This document shows, piece by piece, positions 51,101 through 58,968 of a stretch of 64,000 bases of DNA. Origin of the DNA: a virus; IMG/VR virus record IMGVR_UViG_3300042875_000652, positions 19,890 through 83,889 of that record; one strand, written 5' to 3'. The notes below the pieces were generated by a model. The model was given only the letters and a program-made list of their open reading frames with translations, did no database searches and was not told the origin of the DNA. Each line of letters opens with the position of its first letter. The first letter of the stretch is position 1. The position numbers and the translations under genes were made by a program.

Positions 51101-54100
51101 TATCTTGACACAAGAGACATAAGTGCAATGACCTTGCCTGTATGGAGCGAAGAGAGCCCAGAAGGTCCCTATATAACCGATAGAGACGGAAATAAAAAAC
51201 CATCCAGCAGTCTTGCTGCAATAACCGAATATTTGGATGTTGAATTAGGTGAGGGTCACCACAACGCCGATGCCGACGCTTTCGCAACCAGTCAGGTTAT
51301 GCAGAAGATAATCGATAGAGCCATTGAGAACGGATGGTCCACTGACGTCTTGGATAAAGAAAAAAGAGACGCAAAACTAAAAGCAGACAACGATAAATTT
51401 AACGCAGATATTGAAAAGTTTGAATCAGACAAAGAGTCTTTTGTTTCAGCCCAGAAAGAAGAGGAAAGCACAAGGCTTTCTTCTGGAGCTAGAGCCAAAA
51501 GAAGCATTCCGCCGATATCTGAAATTAGGAAAGAAGTAGGGAGATTCTATAGAGAATCAGAAATGTCAGATGCAGATGTTGTTCGTACGTATCTTCAAAT
51601 TAGAAACCGTGATGCAGAGGAATTATACGAATCAAGACATACTAGCGGCAGGGAAATATCCGACGAAATAGGTGAGCATTTCTCAAGGTTTCGAGACTTC
51701 ATAGATAATGAGAGAATCTCAATAGACGGAATGAGCGATAGTGAAATTCTAGAAATCTTAAAAAAAGGAAAATATCGTTCAACAATAGATTCGTACGACA
51801 ACGCAATAGACAATATTGGACCTGTTCCCTCAAAGAATTCAAATCGTCTTTCTTCCGGCAGACAGCGCGAATTAATACCAATGAATGCTCCGTCAAAGGA
51901 GCGAAAAGGAACTGGTGCTACTGGCTACAGAACTCAAGACTCTTCAGGAAATTTGATTAGTAGGTATTCCTCAACGTGGCTTTCCGGTTTGAGTTCTGAT
52001 GAAATTTCTAAGGTTGTTGTTCCTGTCAATGCTGATGAGCATTTCGAGATGTGGGCTGACGATATTGCTGGACCAAACTGGCGAGCCAGTAAAAAACAGC
52101 AAAAATTCATCAAGAACTACTATGAGGAGCTACAAAAAGACTCAACTAATATTCCTGTTGATTATTCTCCAGAATCAATAGCTGCTACCCAGAAATTAGT
52201 AAAAGACCTGCTGGATTCTTCCCCTTCTGTTATGTGGGTAATGCAAAACTTCGGAGCACCATTGATTGTTCCGTTCACTCGCGAAGGAATGGACGCTTAC
52301 GAAAACAGTCCAGACATGAAAGAACGACTAGAGCTTCTTGCCAAGCAACGCGGAACAGAAAAAATCCCATTTGTTAGCGGACTTGCAAATCGTTCCTTGG
52401 GGTCTATAGGTATTTCTCCACGAGCCCTGATAGATAGAGAATCGTTACTTAATGACGACAAGGGTGTTTACCCAATAAGTTTAGACCCAGACCGGGTTCC
52501 GGCACCACGAGATGCTCACATAGATAGGTCCCTAGAAGGAACACTCGTTCACGAGTTTGGACACTGGATACATCACAGAGCGCTTTGGGATACGGAAACA
52601 AACGGCGCTTCAGGAAAAATGCGCTCATATTATGGAACTGGAAAGCTTTCTGACCCAAGATACGTAGCTTCGCTTGATGTTGCAGAAGAATACGGTGACT
52701 ACGAAACTGACGACAAGAGAATAGAAATCTATTCGCAGTTCATCGACCTGACTGGAAGAAGCCCTGAAGAAATGTTCAGAGCCCACCCCGATGAGCCTCT
52801 CCTATCCACCTCTTACGGAAACATAAACAAAAGAGAGGCCATGGCAGAAGCCTTTGTTGCAATAATGCATCCAAACAAGGAAATGCCAGAAAAGACCCTG
52901 AGCAAGAAACTCAGAAAAGACATTTATACGCTAATTGGCGTTGACGAAAAAAACCTTCCATGGAGCGATTCTAAAGCTGGCTCGGAAAATCGCCTTTCAT
53001 CGGGTGCCAAAAAAGACAAACGCAAAACAATTTTCTCAAGATTCAGAAAAGAAGAAACTGAAGAAGCAACCGTTGAGGAAAAAAGGAAACCTCCAGTAGT
53101 GGAGAGACCTGAAGGCCTGGTTTCGTTCGCTACCGAACCGTCAGAAGAATTGCTTAAAGCCTTACCAATACCTGATGAAGACACCTTAAAGAACGAGTTA
53201 CTAAAAGACGTACAGTCTATAGCGTTGGAATTCGACAAAGGAGCCTATGGAAGTATTGACTCGATAGGGATGGGTTCAAGAGCTTCTATTATTGCCAAGA
53301 AAGCAATTACCGCAAACCTGTCTCGCTCGGTAGATTTTGATGTTGAAGATTTTATTAAAGTTTTTTCTGCAGGCAACGACCGTTTCGGTTTTCACAGTAC
53401 GGAAACTTTTAAAGCAGTACAAAAAATGTACGAAACTGTAAAAAACCTACCAGCAGATGCTGCGAGCACGGAAAGAAGAACGGCTGCTAGGGGTGCTTTT
53501 GATACAAAAAGCGGACGTATTATTTCGGCAAAAATACATGACGACATTCTTGGTAGAGCACGATATTACGACGAAATATTAGACAGGCTAGAAAAAGAAA
53601 ACTTTGACGAACTTTTTGGCTCCTCTTTTGATGAATTAATGGCTACAGACGGTAGCGAAAAATCACTTTTTACCCCTTATTTAATGACGAAACTTGGAAC
53701 TGACGATATTAGAAGAGAGTTTCTAGAAGAGATAGAGCCACGGCGTGGACTTTTAAACCGCCTTATCGAAGCAGTTGAACTACAAGAAAGTAAAGCTTTC
53801 GGGCTTGCCAGAATAGGGGAAATAAATCCCAACACGGGAGAACGCGATTATGAAGTAATTTCATTACTGGGTCGTGGAGTAAACATGGGCGTCATGGATG
53901 CAATGTCGTCTCTTGATATTAGTGATGAAGATTATGGTCAAAAATTTGCAGATATTATGTCTGAGTTTAAAGGTTGGCTAACGGCAGAAAAACTCATGAA
54001 AATACGCGACTCGGGTTTGCTTAAAATAGATAGTTCAAACATTGATTCGCCAGAAATTAAAAAAGCACTAAAAGAGCATCTAGTAGCAAACGTACGTTCT

Positions 54101-57100
54101 AGAGCTGGAAATTTTGAATCAAAGCGGGAAAGCTACACAAACAAAACGGGAGTTGTGTTCTTTGATTTAGAGACAACCGAAGGAAAACGACTTGTTCGAG
54201 AATCTCTGATTTCCGACCTTATTCATACTTGGGCAATCTCGGCCAACAACGCAAACCCGGTTGCTCTTGCAGTTCAGCATGAAATAAGAAAGATGTTTGG
54301 ATTGACCGAAGCCGTGGGTTGGTCAACTTGGCCGCTTAAAGCTCTTCTCCCGGAAGAAAGGGAGGAAATGTCGGCTCACGAATTTGACGGAGCTCCCGAA
54401 TTGACGGATGCTCAATCAGCAATGATTAGACCGATTCTCCAAAATATATATGATGCTACTCAGCTTTATTACAAAACAAAAGGGGTTACACACGTACCCA
54501 TATACAGAGGATTTTCTCAGAATAATATAGATTTAACCCCGGGAGTTATTTCACCGATAGAAACAACAATGCGGCCACTATCTTCATGGAGCACGAGCTC
54601 GGGAGTCGCTTTGGGTTTTAGTAATTCTGGAGGAGAAGTAGGTGGACCTTTGGAGCCTACACTGCTTAAAGCTTTTGTTCCCGTTGAAGATATATTTTCA
54701 CACCCATTGAGCGGGTTTGGGTGTCTTTCTGAAGATGAAGTAGTTGTTATTGGCAAGCCGGTCAAGGCTTTTGCGATTCTCGCGTACGACAGTGAGGAAG
54801 CAACACGTGCTAGAAACAGATTAAAAAACGCATCGATGTCAGCTATTGCCGGAGAAGGGAGAGCGTCTAAATTAACTACTTCAAATATTGAAGAGCTTAT
54901 AAAGCCTGGTTCAGATTTGTCATTCATAGACGGAAGCGACCTAGACATAGAAGACGCAGACCTACGCAGTGCAGACCTCACTGAAGCAAACTTATCCGGC
55001 GCAAGCCTGGTTGGTTCCAACCTGTCTGGCGCAAACTTAACAAACGCAAAGCTGAATAACGCAAACCTGTCTGACTCAAATCTGATTGGCGCAGACTTGT
55101 CTCGTGCAGACTTGCGTGGTGCAAACCTGGGTGGCGCAGACCTGTCCGGTGCAGACCTGACGGGTGCAAACCTAATAGATGCTGACCTCTCAAATGCAAA
55201 CCTGGAAGGCGCAAGACTTGAAAACGTAAGACTGGGTAGCGTAGACCTGTCTGGTACAAACTTGACTGACGCAGACCTCACTGGTGCAAACGGCCACAAT
55301 ATAAACCTGAGTGGTGCTGACCTGACCAATGCAAACTTTACTGCTGGATTCCTTATGAATGCAAACTTGACTGATACAAACCTGAGCGGTACAGAATTGA
55401 GTTCTGCAAACCTAATGGGTGCGAAGCTGAATAAAGCAAACCTGACTGGCGCAAATCTGTCTTCTGCAGACATGGCTGATACAGACCTGACTCGTGCAAA
55501 CCTAAGTGGTGCAAACCTAAGTGGTGCAGACCTAAGAATAGCAAACCTCACTGAGGTGGACTTAACGGGCGCAGACTTGACTGGCGCAGACCTAACCCAA
55601 GCAAACCTCACTGGCGCAAACCTTGAAGCGGCAAACCTGACTGGTGCAAACCTCACTGATGCAATAATGCCCGAGGGATACGTCACGGCCGATAACCAGT
55701 CCTCTGAATCGGTCCAAAAACTTTCTTCAGGCAAGAAATCACACACTCCAGAATGGAAAACAGTTGAAGAGATTGTTGATTTTGAAGTTCTTGGAGCATC
55801 TCCTGATGATAGCGAAGAAGACAGAGACGATATAGTCAAAGAGTCTGTTGGTGGAGACTGGATGCAATGGGACCCATGTCGCGAAATAAGAACAGCCGCA
55901 TACGAACTTGCTGGAATAGACGAGTACTCAGAACGAGACCCAAATATCACTCAAAGTGGTGGGTTCTTTGGAAACTCAAGATTTGACACAGCTATTTCTC
56001 CCGAAAAGAGAACCGAACAAGCCCGCTATCTTATGGCAAGCATTGTCGATTCTTTAACGAACAAAGCAAGATACGAAAAACAGCCTTATCTATATAGAGC
56101 AATGGCGTTTTCGTCTCCAGAAGAAGGAAAACAGTTCTTCGACACAATGAAGGTCGGTAATCAGGTAGATATACCGTTACTTGCTTTTGTTGAAATAGGT
56201 CCATCTCCTAGTGGGGACCATTTCTTGACAAGATTCGGCAACGACGCTCTCTTGGTGCTAGAAGACTTCCCTGGGTCATATCAAACGGGCGGAACATTTG
56301 AGCCAGTCTTCTCTAGCAGGTATGAAAGCGACACTCTTTACAACGTCAATGAATTTGCAGAAGCAATATTGGCTGATATAGAAAACGGAGTCTCTGACGA
56401 AGAGAATATTGAGAACGATACCGAGTTTGCTAACAGGCTTATAAAACTTGTTGATGATTATCAAAAGTCCAGAGACCCGGCAGAGAGACGACAACTAAAA
56501 ACAGACATAAAAGACACGCTGGATGAAGTGGGGAATGAAACCATAAAGCTTGAATGGGAAGGTGAGTCACTGCCTGAAGACCACGAAGATTATTACCTCG
56601 CTATGGAAGACGAGGAAACAGGAATGACTCCACGTGAATACGTTTCTGGAGGAAGACTTGAAGTTGTTAGCGTAAATCCAGACCCAACAAAGACTTACAA
56701 AGAAATAATCACGCTTCGCCAAGTTGGTGCTTTTGACCCACAAGAAAAGGGTGCTCTAGTTCTCAAAACCGACGGAGAAAACAGCACGAGATTATCCTCT
56801 GGCAAAAATCCTTCAAAGAAAGCAAAGCCAAAGAGCGTTCAGCTTCACGATGACGAATTTGAGAAAAAGTTTAATCAAAAAGTCCCCGATGGAGAGGGTG
56901 ACTGCTTTAGTGAAGCAATACAGCAGGCTAGAAAACTGGCCGATGCCTACGAAAATGTAAAAATAGTACATGGCTATCCTCTTGGTACCGGAGGAGAAGC
57001 AGAAGGGCTCAGATTCCCACATGCATGGACAGAGTTCGAGAGAGACGGTCTGGTGTGGGTACGGGATTACTCAAACGGCAACAGAGTAGAGTTTCCACAG

Positions 57101-57208
57101 ATTCTCTACTATGGCATTGGAAATATTGAAGAAGCAGACGTAAGTAGATACGACATTAAGGAAGCAGAAGCAAACATGATAGAAAACGAACACTATGGCC
57201 CTTGGTAA
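48179..57208 (+). CDS. Giant polyvalent protein 3: three GNATs, DEDDh exonuclease, zincin, two ART-like domains, pentapeptide repeats
   Basis: 3009 residues divided by nine exact [RK]LSSG motifs at 107, 282, 440, 808, 1099, 1223, 1605, 2514 and 2871. In order: a short lead with a D-x-D-x-D-G loop at 76-81; a GNAT-like part with RRRGLA; a second GNAT with EYRRQGIAEALLDSF; a third with NNRAQGQGIG; a DnaQ-type 3'-5' exonuclease (D856-x-E858 in FLDYETTG, NATFDKRVLED, HHNADADA); a helical segment; a zincin with HEFGH at 1458-1462; an ADP-ribosyltransferase of R-S-E type (Arg2110 in YRGFS, SSWSTS, Glu2185-x-Glu2187) followed by pentapeptide repeats about 2245-2495; a second ART-like part with Arg2640; and a last domain with Cys2909, His2948 and Asp2963 as a possible papain-like triad. 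Each domain is bounded by the motif. No ribosome site is obvious. Domain calls for exonuclease, zincin, GNAT 2 and ART 1 are firm; others less so. The head-packaged role is inferred. Confidence 0.9.
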   Translation: MSSDNEFPIPFEESRRGLAANQEEKAAVGRLGQYLASRGVNRPTIGEGRKKRRSGNIELPTGGKPGQRNPTGSRRDVDGDGWADEGTTKPVWVGTESQAGKPNTVARLSSGMVQLSPTERHDYGALVASKKVQAKDVKGKGGEYRIVITTSGTVAAFLDSDIEKERNNLLDRFNELGKNPFTNKEAPLALKDIDDRDVLRGLLDDQRKIKPSAGMQVYLSGKGIEVFGIETREKHRRRGLATEMFNFHREVFPDQDLQHSDALTDDGRAFADATPTVSVSAKLSSGKGRNTKLNVTRYGKDDEYAQVSSFEIDGKVFEISRGGDSPGRDMYNGYISAFDEDKNVAYIDYNMDTENKKAVVAMVFTDEEYRRQGIAEALLDSFVTENPDYEISPGGTTDEGGDWWRSVTGGDGPIKAEKATQTQEGLFSPRKGEQGDSGSRLSSGKKYQEIVDSQPSLSEDKKQSIANFLDDIVSEEFQKEDIYVLDTGPTPPRPPGMPEPKPRQILKDDEKRTLEKERVRNLLAEVFKGEMTLDKDVIITADDGTQLNIGKKVLVEIMPQSSYAPAIKVKKASEKDLAEQDELGLYEENIKEGDLVTELQLEFRIKPLPEYSDALLAIFNDEDGKRYISREDGTPALATGYRTFIQVSGDDKDVRIVSHDSFYINNRAQGQGIGSVFNARNEKLYNELDVRSIITWGNSGSGSTGAVHWPKNGFSWAGEKDKQDFIKLIDEAIVNTPEMFSEEDRKKISSLYRKNNDTGLFETEATAEEFVDFPKADEVFSNANAQFFYSRPLRELAGASSGSSGSARLSSGRAPRYPREPTLGAFLEGAQERFEGVDSWEEFKERYAETEMVFLDYETTGLDFDEFGKATTNGNPTQIGLVRMKNGKEIGRLNLFMNPEQPLGEWSLANLKDADGNPITNEWLATQMPMAEAHRQVAEFIGPDAIIGVQNATFDKRVLEDALERDGIDWRPSGYLDTRDISAMTLPVWSEESPEGPYITDRDGNKKPSSSLAAITEYLDVELGEGHHNADADAFATSQVMQKIIDRAIENGWSTDVLDKEKRDAKLKADNDKFNADIEKFESDKESFVSAQKEEESTRLSSGARAKRSIPPISEIRKEVGRFYRESEMSDADVVRTYLQIRNRDAEELYESRHTSGREISDEIGEHFSRFRDFIDNERISIDGMSDSEILEILKKGKYRSTIDSYDNAIDNIGPVPSKNSNRLSSGRQRELIPMNAPSKERKGTGATGYRTQDSSGNLISRYSSTWLSGLSSDEISKVVVPVNADEHFEMWADDIAGPNWRASKKQQKFIKNYYEELQKDSTNIPVDYSPESIAATQKLVKDLLDSSPSVMWVMQNFGAPLIVPFTREGMDAYENSPDMKERLELLAKQRGTEKIPFVSGLANRSLGSIGISPRALIDRESLLNDDKGVYPISLDPDRVPAPRDAHIDRSLEGTLVHEFGHWIHHRALWDTETNGASGKMRSYYGTGKLSDPRYVASLDVAEEYGDYETDDKRIEIYSQFIDLTGRSPEEMFRAHPDEPLLSTSYGNINKREAMAEAFVAIMHPNKEMPEKTLSKKLRKDIYTLIGVDEKNLPWSDSKAGSENRLSSGAKKDKRKTIFSRFRKEETEEATVEEKRKPPVVERPEGLVSFATEPSEELLKALPIPDEDTLKNELLKDVQSIALEFDKGAYGSIDSIGMGSRASIIAKKAITANLSRSVDFDVEDFIKVFSAGNDRFGFHSTETFKAVQKMYETVKNLPADAASTERRTAARGAFDTKSGRIISAKIHDDILGRARYYDEILDRLEKENFDELFGSSFDELMATDGSEKSLFTPYLMTKLGTDDIRREFLEEIEPRRGLLNRLIEAVELQESKAFGLARIGEINPNTGERDYEVISLLGRGVNMGVMDAMSSLDISDEDYGQKFADIMSEFKGWLTAEKLMKIRDSGLLKIDSSNIDSPEIKKALKEHLVANVRSRAGNFESKRESYTNKTGVVFFDLETTEGKRLVRESLISDLIHTWAISANNANPVALAVQHEIRKMFGLTEAVGWSTWPLKALLPEEREEMSAHEFDGAPELTDAQSAMIRPILQNIYDATQLYYKTKGVTHVPIYRGFSQNNIDLTPGVISPIETTMRPLSSWSTSSGVALGFSNSGGEVGGPLEPTLLKAFVPVEDIFSHPLSGFGCLSEDEVVVIGKPVKAFAILAYDSEEATRARNRLKNASMSAIAGEGRASKLTTSNIEELIKPGSDLSFIDGSDLDIEDADLRSADLTEANLSGASLVGSNLSGANLTNAKLNNANLSDSNLIGADLSRADLRGANLGGADLSGADLTGANLIDADLSNANLEGARLENVRLGSVDLSGTNLTDADLTGANGHNINLSGADLTNANFTAGFLMNANLTDTNLSGTELSSANLMGAKLNKANLTGANLSSADMADTDLTRANLSGANLSGADLRIANLTEVDLTGADLTGADLTQANLTGANLEAANLTGANLTDAIMPEGYVTADNQSSESVQKLSSGKKSHTPEWKTVEEIVDFEVLGASPDDSEEDRDDIVKESVGGDWMQWDPCREIRTAAYELAGIDEYSERDPNITQSGGFFGNSRFDTAISPEKRTEQARYLMASIVDSLTNKARYEKQPYLYRAMAFSSPEEGKQFFDTMKVGNQVDIPLLAFVEIGPSPSGDHFLTRFGNDALLVLEDFPGSYQTGGTFEPVFSSRYESDTLYNVNEFAEAILADIENGVSDEENIENDTEFANRLIKLVDDYQKSRDPAERRQLKTDIKDTLDEVGNETIKLEWEGESLPEDHEDYYLAMEDEETGMTPREYVSGGRLEVVSVNPDPTKTYKEIITLRQVGAFDPQEKGALVLKTDGENSTRLSSGKNPSKKAKPKSVQLHDDEFEKKFNQKVPDGEGDCFSEAIQQARKLADAYENVKIVHGYPLGTGGEAEGLRFPHAWTEFERDGLVWVRDYSNGNRVEFPQILYYGIGNIEEADVSRYDIKEAEANMIENEHYGPW
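54912..55665 (+). repeat. Pentapeptide repeat tract, about 50 units
   Basis: A 15-base unit encoding A-(N/D)-L-(S/T)-G/x repeats in frame for about 250 residues inside giant protein 3. GCAAACCTGACTGGT-like units vary at third positions. Such repeats fold as a right-handed quadrilateral beta helix that can mimic DNA, as in gyrase-protecting Qnr and MfpA proteins. It follows directly on the first ART-like domain within the same LSSG-bounded segment. Confidence 0.93.
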
Positions 57209-57428
57209 AAAAGAAGACCAGAAAAAAGTTTTTAGCTTAGAACTGAACCAAATAGGGGCCAGAGGGCTGCCTACTGTAAAAAGACGCACAACTGGGAAAA
57301 ATAAATCAAAGCCCGAACCAGAAGAGAGCAAACCCTCTTTCCTGGACATACCGTCTTTAAATACCCCGATGCCATCCAGATACGTCAAGCCACTCAAGAC
57401 TCGAAAGAAAAAAGATGGCGACGAATAG
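57195..57428 (+). CDS. Small basic hypothetical protein
   Basis: 77 residues, overlapping the end of giant protein 3 by 14 bases and the next gene by 14. Rich in Lys, Pro and Arg (TVKRRTTGKNKSKPEPEESK); probably unstructured. Not recognised. Coupling to the giant gene suggests co-expression. Confidence 0.55.
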   Translation: MALGKKEDQKKVFSLELNQIGARGLPTVKRRTTGKNKSKPEPEESKPSFLDIPSLNTPMPSRYVKPLKTRKKKDGDE

Positions 57429-57669
57429 AGTAAACATTGACGATTCCCAAGAGAACGCAGACTGGGCCAAGTATCGACAGATAGACATCCCTGGTGTTGA
57501 AAGCATCTATGACGTGCTTAGATTCGTAGGGATTGACTTCAGCGGGGAAGACGGCTCACAGGTAATCGTTGACTTCGCAAAATCCCATCCATGGCTTTAC
57601 ACGTTAAACGCCGAAACTGCATGGATAATAGGTGAAGCGGAAAAAGCGATTAAAGAAAATGAAAAATGA
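57415..57669 (+). CDS. Small hypothetical protein
   Basis: 84 residues with a compact alpha/beta look: VESIYDVLRFVGIDFSGEDG, then WLYTLNAETAWIIGEAEKAI. No family recognised. The start ATG follows the AAAGATGG stretch inside the previous gene; overlapping spacing on both sides supports a real gene. Confidence 0.6.
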   Translation: MATNRVNIDDSQENADWAKYRQIDIPGVESIYDVLRFVGIDFSGEDGSQVIVDFAKSHPWLYTLNAETAWIIGEAEKAIKENEK

Positions 57670-58151
57670 GAGACCATAAAAATTCCCCAGATTCACCAGC
57701 ATGGGTCGAAGAGGCCGCATCTGTTTTTACAGACGGAGCGCCAGATGTTCTTGAAAAAACAGCAAAGATGTCCTACACGAAACCAGACGTGCGTGAACGG
57801 ATAAAAAATAGAATAATGGCTGGCTCCAAAGGTGGCAAACCTGGACAGTGGAGCGCCCGCAAGGCTCAGTTACTGGCTATGGAGTACAGGAAGGCCGGTG
57901 GAGGCTACAGAGGGGCTCCACGTAAGGCGCAGCGCTCATTAAAGACGTGGACTCGTGAGAAATGGAGCACGTCAGATGGCAAGCCAGCGATACGTAAGGG
58001 CGGAACCCGTAGGTATCTTCCAGCAAAGGCGTGGGCAAAACTGACGCCAGCACAAAGAGCTGCGACAAACAGGAAAAAAATACTTGGCAGCCGAAAAGGT
58101 AGCCAGTTCGTTTCAAACACTGAAGCTGCTAAAAAAGCAAGAAAAAGATAA
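57666..58151 (+). CDS. DUF5872-type basic protein
   Basis: 161 residues. The conserved pattern is KPDVRERIKNRIMAGSKGGK, PGQWSARKAQLLAMEYRKAG, AQRSLKTWTREKW, RYLPAKAWAKLTPAQRAATNRKK and a basic tail. This matches the phage and giant-virus domain I know as DUF5872. It is strongly basic and conserved Trp residues suggest nucleic acid contact. Function unknown. It overlaps the previous stop (ATGA). Confidence 0.75.
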   Translation: MRDHKNSPDSPAWVEEAASVFTDGAPDVLEKTAKMSYTKPDVRERIKNRIMAGSKGGKPGQWSARKAQLLAMEYRKAGGGYRGAPRKAQRSLKTWTREKWSTSDGKPAIRKGGTRRYLPAKAWAKLTPAQRAATNRKKILGSRKGSQFVSNTEAAKKARKR

Positions 58152-58163
58152 TAAGGTATTCCT

Positions 58164-58349
58164 ATGCCATCACGTTTTGATGAAAACAATGAAGAGTACT
58201 TAAGCCTCTTGTTTCAATACGAAAGATACGTACAGCACAGTGTTGGAACTTACGAGGACTTTGACGACTGGCTAGAAATAAGCTATGGTTCCTCAAAGAA
58301 AAAAGTACTCAAAAGAAATACTAAAAATCACAAAGACAAGGACTCCTGA
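58164..58349 (+). CDS. Small hypothetical protein
   Basis: 61 residues; aromatic acidic first half (EEYLSLLFQYERYVQHSVG) and a basic tail with KNHKDKDS. AAGG precedes the ATG by nine bases. Not recognised. Confidence 0.55.
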   Translation: MPSRFDENNEEYLSLLFQYERYVQHSVGTYEDFDDWLEISYGSSKKKVLKRNTKNHKDKDS

Positions 58350-58350
58350 T

Positions 58351-58512
58351 ATGACTTTCCCCGGAATCGACGCAGACATAAAACTCCTTGCTGACTTAAA
58401 CGCCATTGACTCAAAAAGAAATCATGACGGAGAAGAAAGAGGACTCGATTTGATAGCCGTCCTAGAACACTCCTACAGGAATGCCAAAAAAGAAGCCGAA
58501 ACAGAAGACTAG
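58351..58512 (+). CDS. Small hypothetical protein, 53 residues
   Basis: Starts at ATG 58351 with AAGGA eight bases ahead; a frame extension to 58285 overlaps the previous gene and is unlikely. Acidic helical peptide (DADIKLLADLNAIDSKRNH). Its end overlaps the convergent gene at 58509 by four bases. Confidence 0.5.
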   Translation: MTFPGIDADIKLLADLNAIDSKRNHDGEERGLDLIAVLEHSYRNAKKEAETED

Positions 58513-58757
58513 TTTTTTGCGGACTTCTTCGGTGCGTTTTTTTGAGCTGTCGAAAGCTCTTTAACGAGGTCTTTCATCTCTGCCTCATAAATTGCATTGA
58601 ATTCTTCGGCATGACGTGCCTTGAGAACCATATGAGCCCTCCGACGTGCTTCCTGTCGGACCGAGTTGCGCATTTGTGATTCAGCCTTTTGTTCCGGACT
58701 GTGCTTAGGCCGACCTCGGTTGATTCCCTTTTCGCGAAGCTTGCTATATTCTGACAT
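58509..58757 (-). CDS. Small basic helical protein
   Basis: 82 residues, Arg/Lys/Glu rich: YSKLREKGINRGRPKHSPEQ, then ARRRAHMVLKARHAEEFNAI and a C-terminal KKSAKN. The GRPKHSPEQ stretch resembles AT-hook-like motifs (GRP core). May bind DNA. It lies downstream of the SSB terminator on the same strand. Confidence 0.55.
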   Translation of the reverse strand: MSEYSKLREKGINRGRPKHSPEQKAESQMRNSVRQEARRRAHMVLKARHAEEFNAIYEAEMKDLVKELSTAQKNAPKKSAKN

Positions 58758-58867
58758 TATTGACTCCCAGTTTTATGTAGGTGGATGGGTAAGGAAATCA
58801 TAAACAAGGTTTTGGTTTTTTGCAACATATTTCAAACATTTTTTAAAAATATATATCTATGTAAGCT
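58758..58867. other. AT-rich intergenic gap
   Basis: A 110-base gap between the small gene at 58757 and the SSB terminator. It is AT-rich (TTTTTTAAAAATATATATC) and should hold the promoter for the gene starting at 58757, but I see no clear promoter elements. Confidence 0.3.
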
Positions 58868-58918
58868 TGGACAAAACAAAACACCCAGCCTTTGAGAAAA
58901 TCTCGCCAGCTGGGTGTT
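58868..58918 (-). terminator. Intrinsic terminator of the SSB gene
   Basis: A perfect 10-base stem pairs 58880-58889 with 58909-58918 (GCTGGGTGTT against AACACCCAGC). Read on the minus strand it is followed by TTTTGTTTTGTCC. It lies 50 bases after the SSB stop. Confidence 0.85.
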
Positions 58919-58968
58919 CTGTTGGTTCTGTAAACCGTTCTCAGACGCTCAGTGCGCCCGTGAGCGGA

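Noticed and set aside
54912-55665. Pentapeptide repeat DNA as a CRISPR array or iteron origin
   Set aside because: Repeats are 15 bases, contiguous, without spacers and perfectly in frame with the protein.
54517-55950. A 477-codon open frame on the minus strand across the pentapeptide repeats
   Set aside because: It exists because the 15-base repeat has no stop codons in that antisense frame. The sense frame encodes well-formed A-N/D-L repeats in a continuous gene, and the antisense product is a low-complexity Phe/Ala/Arg/Ser repeat.
15298-56803. LSSG sites as a DNA repeat or recombination site
   Set aside because: The nucleotide sequences differ strongly in synonymous positions and have no common flank, so the repeat exists only in protein.
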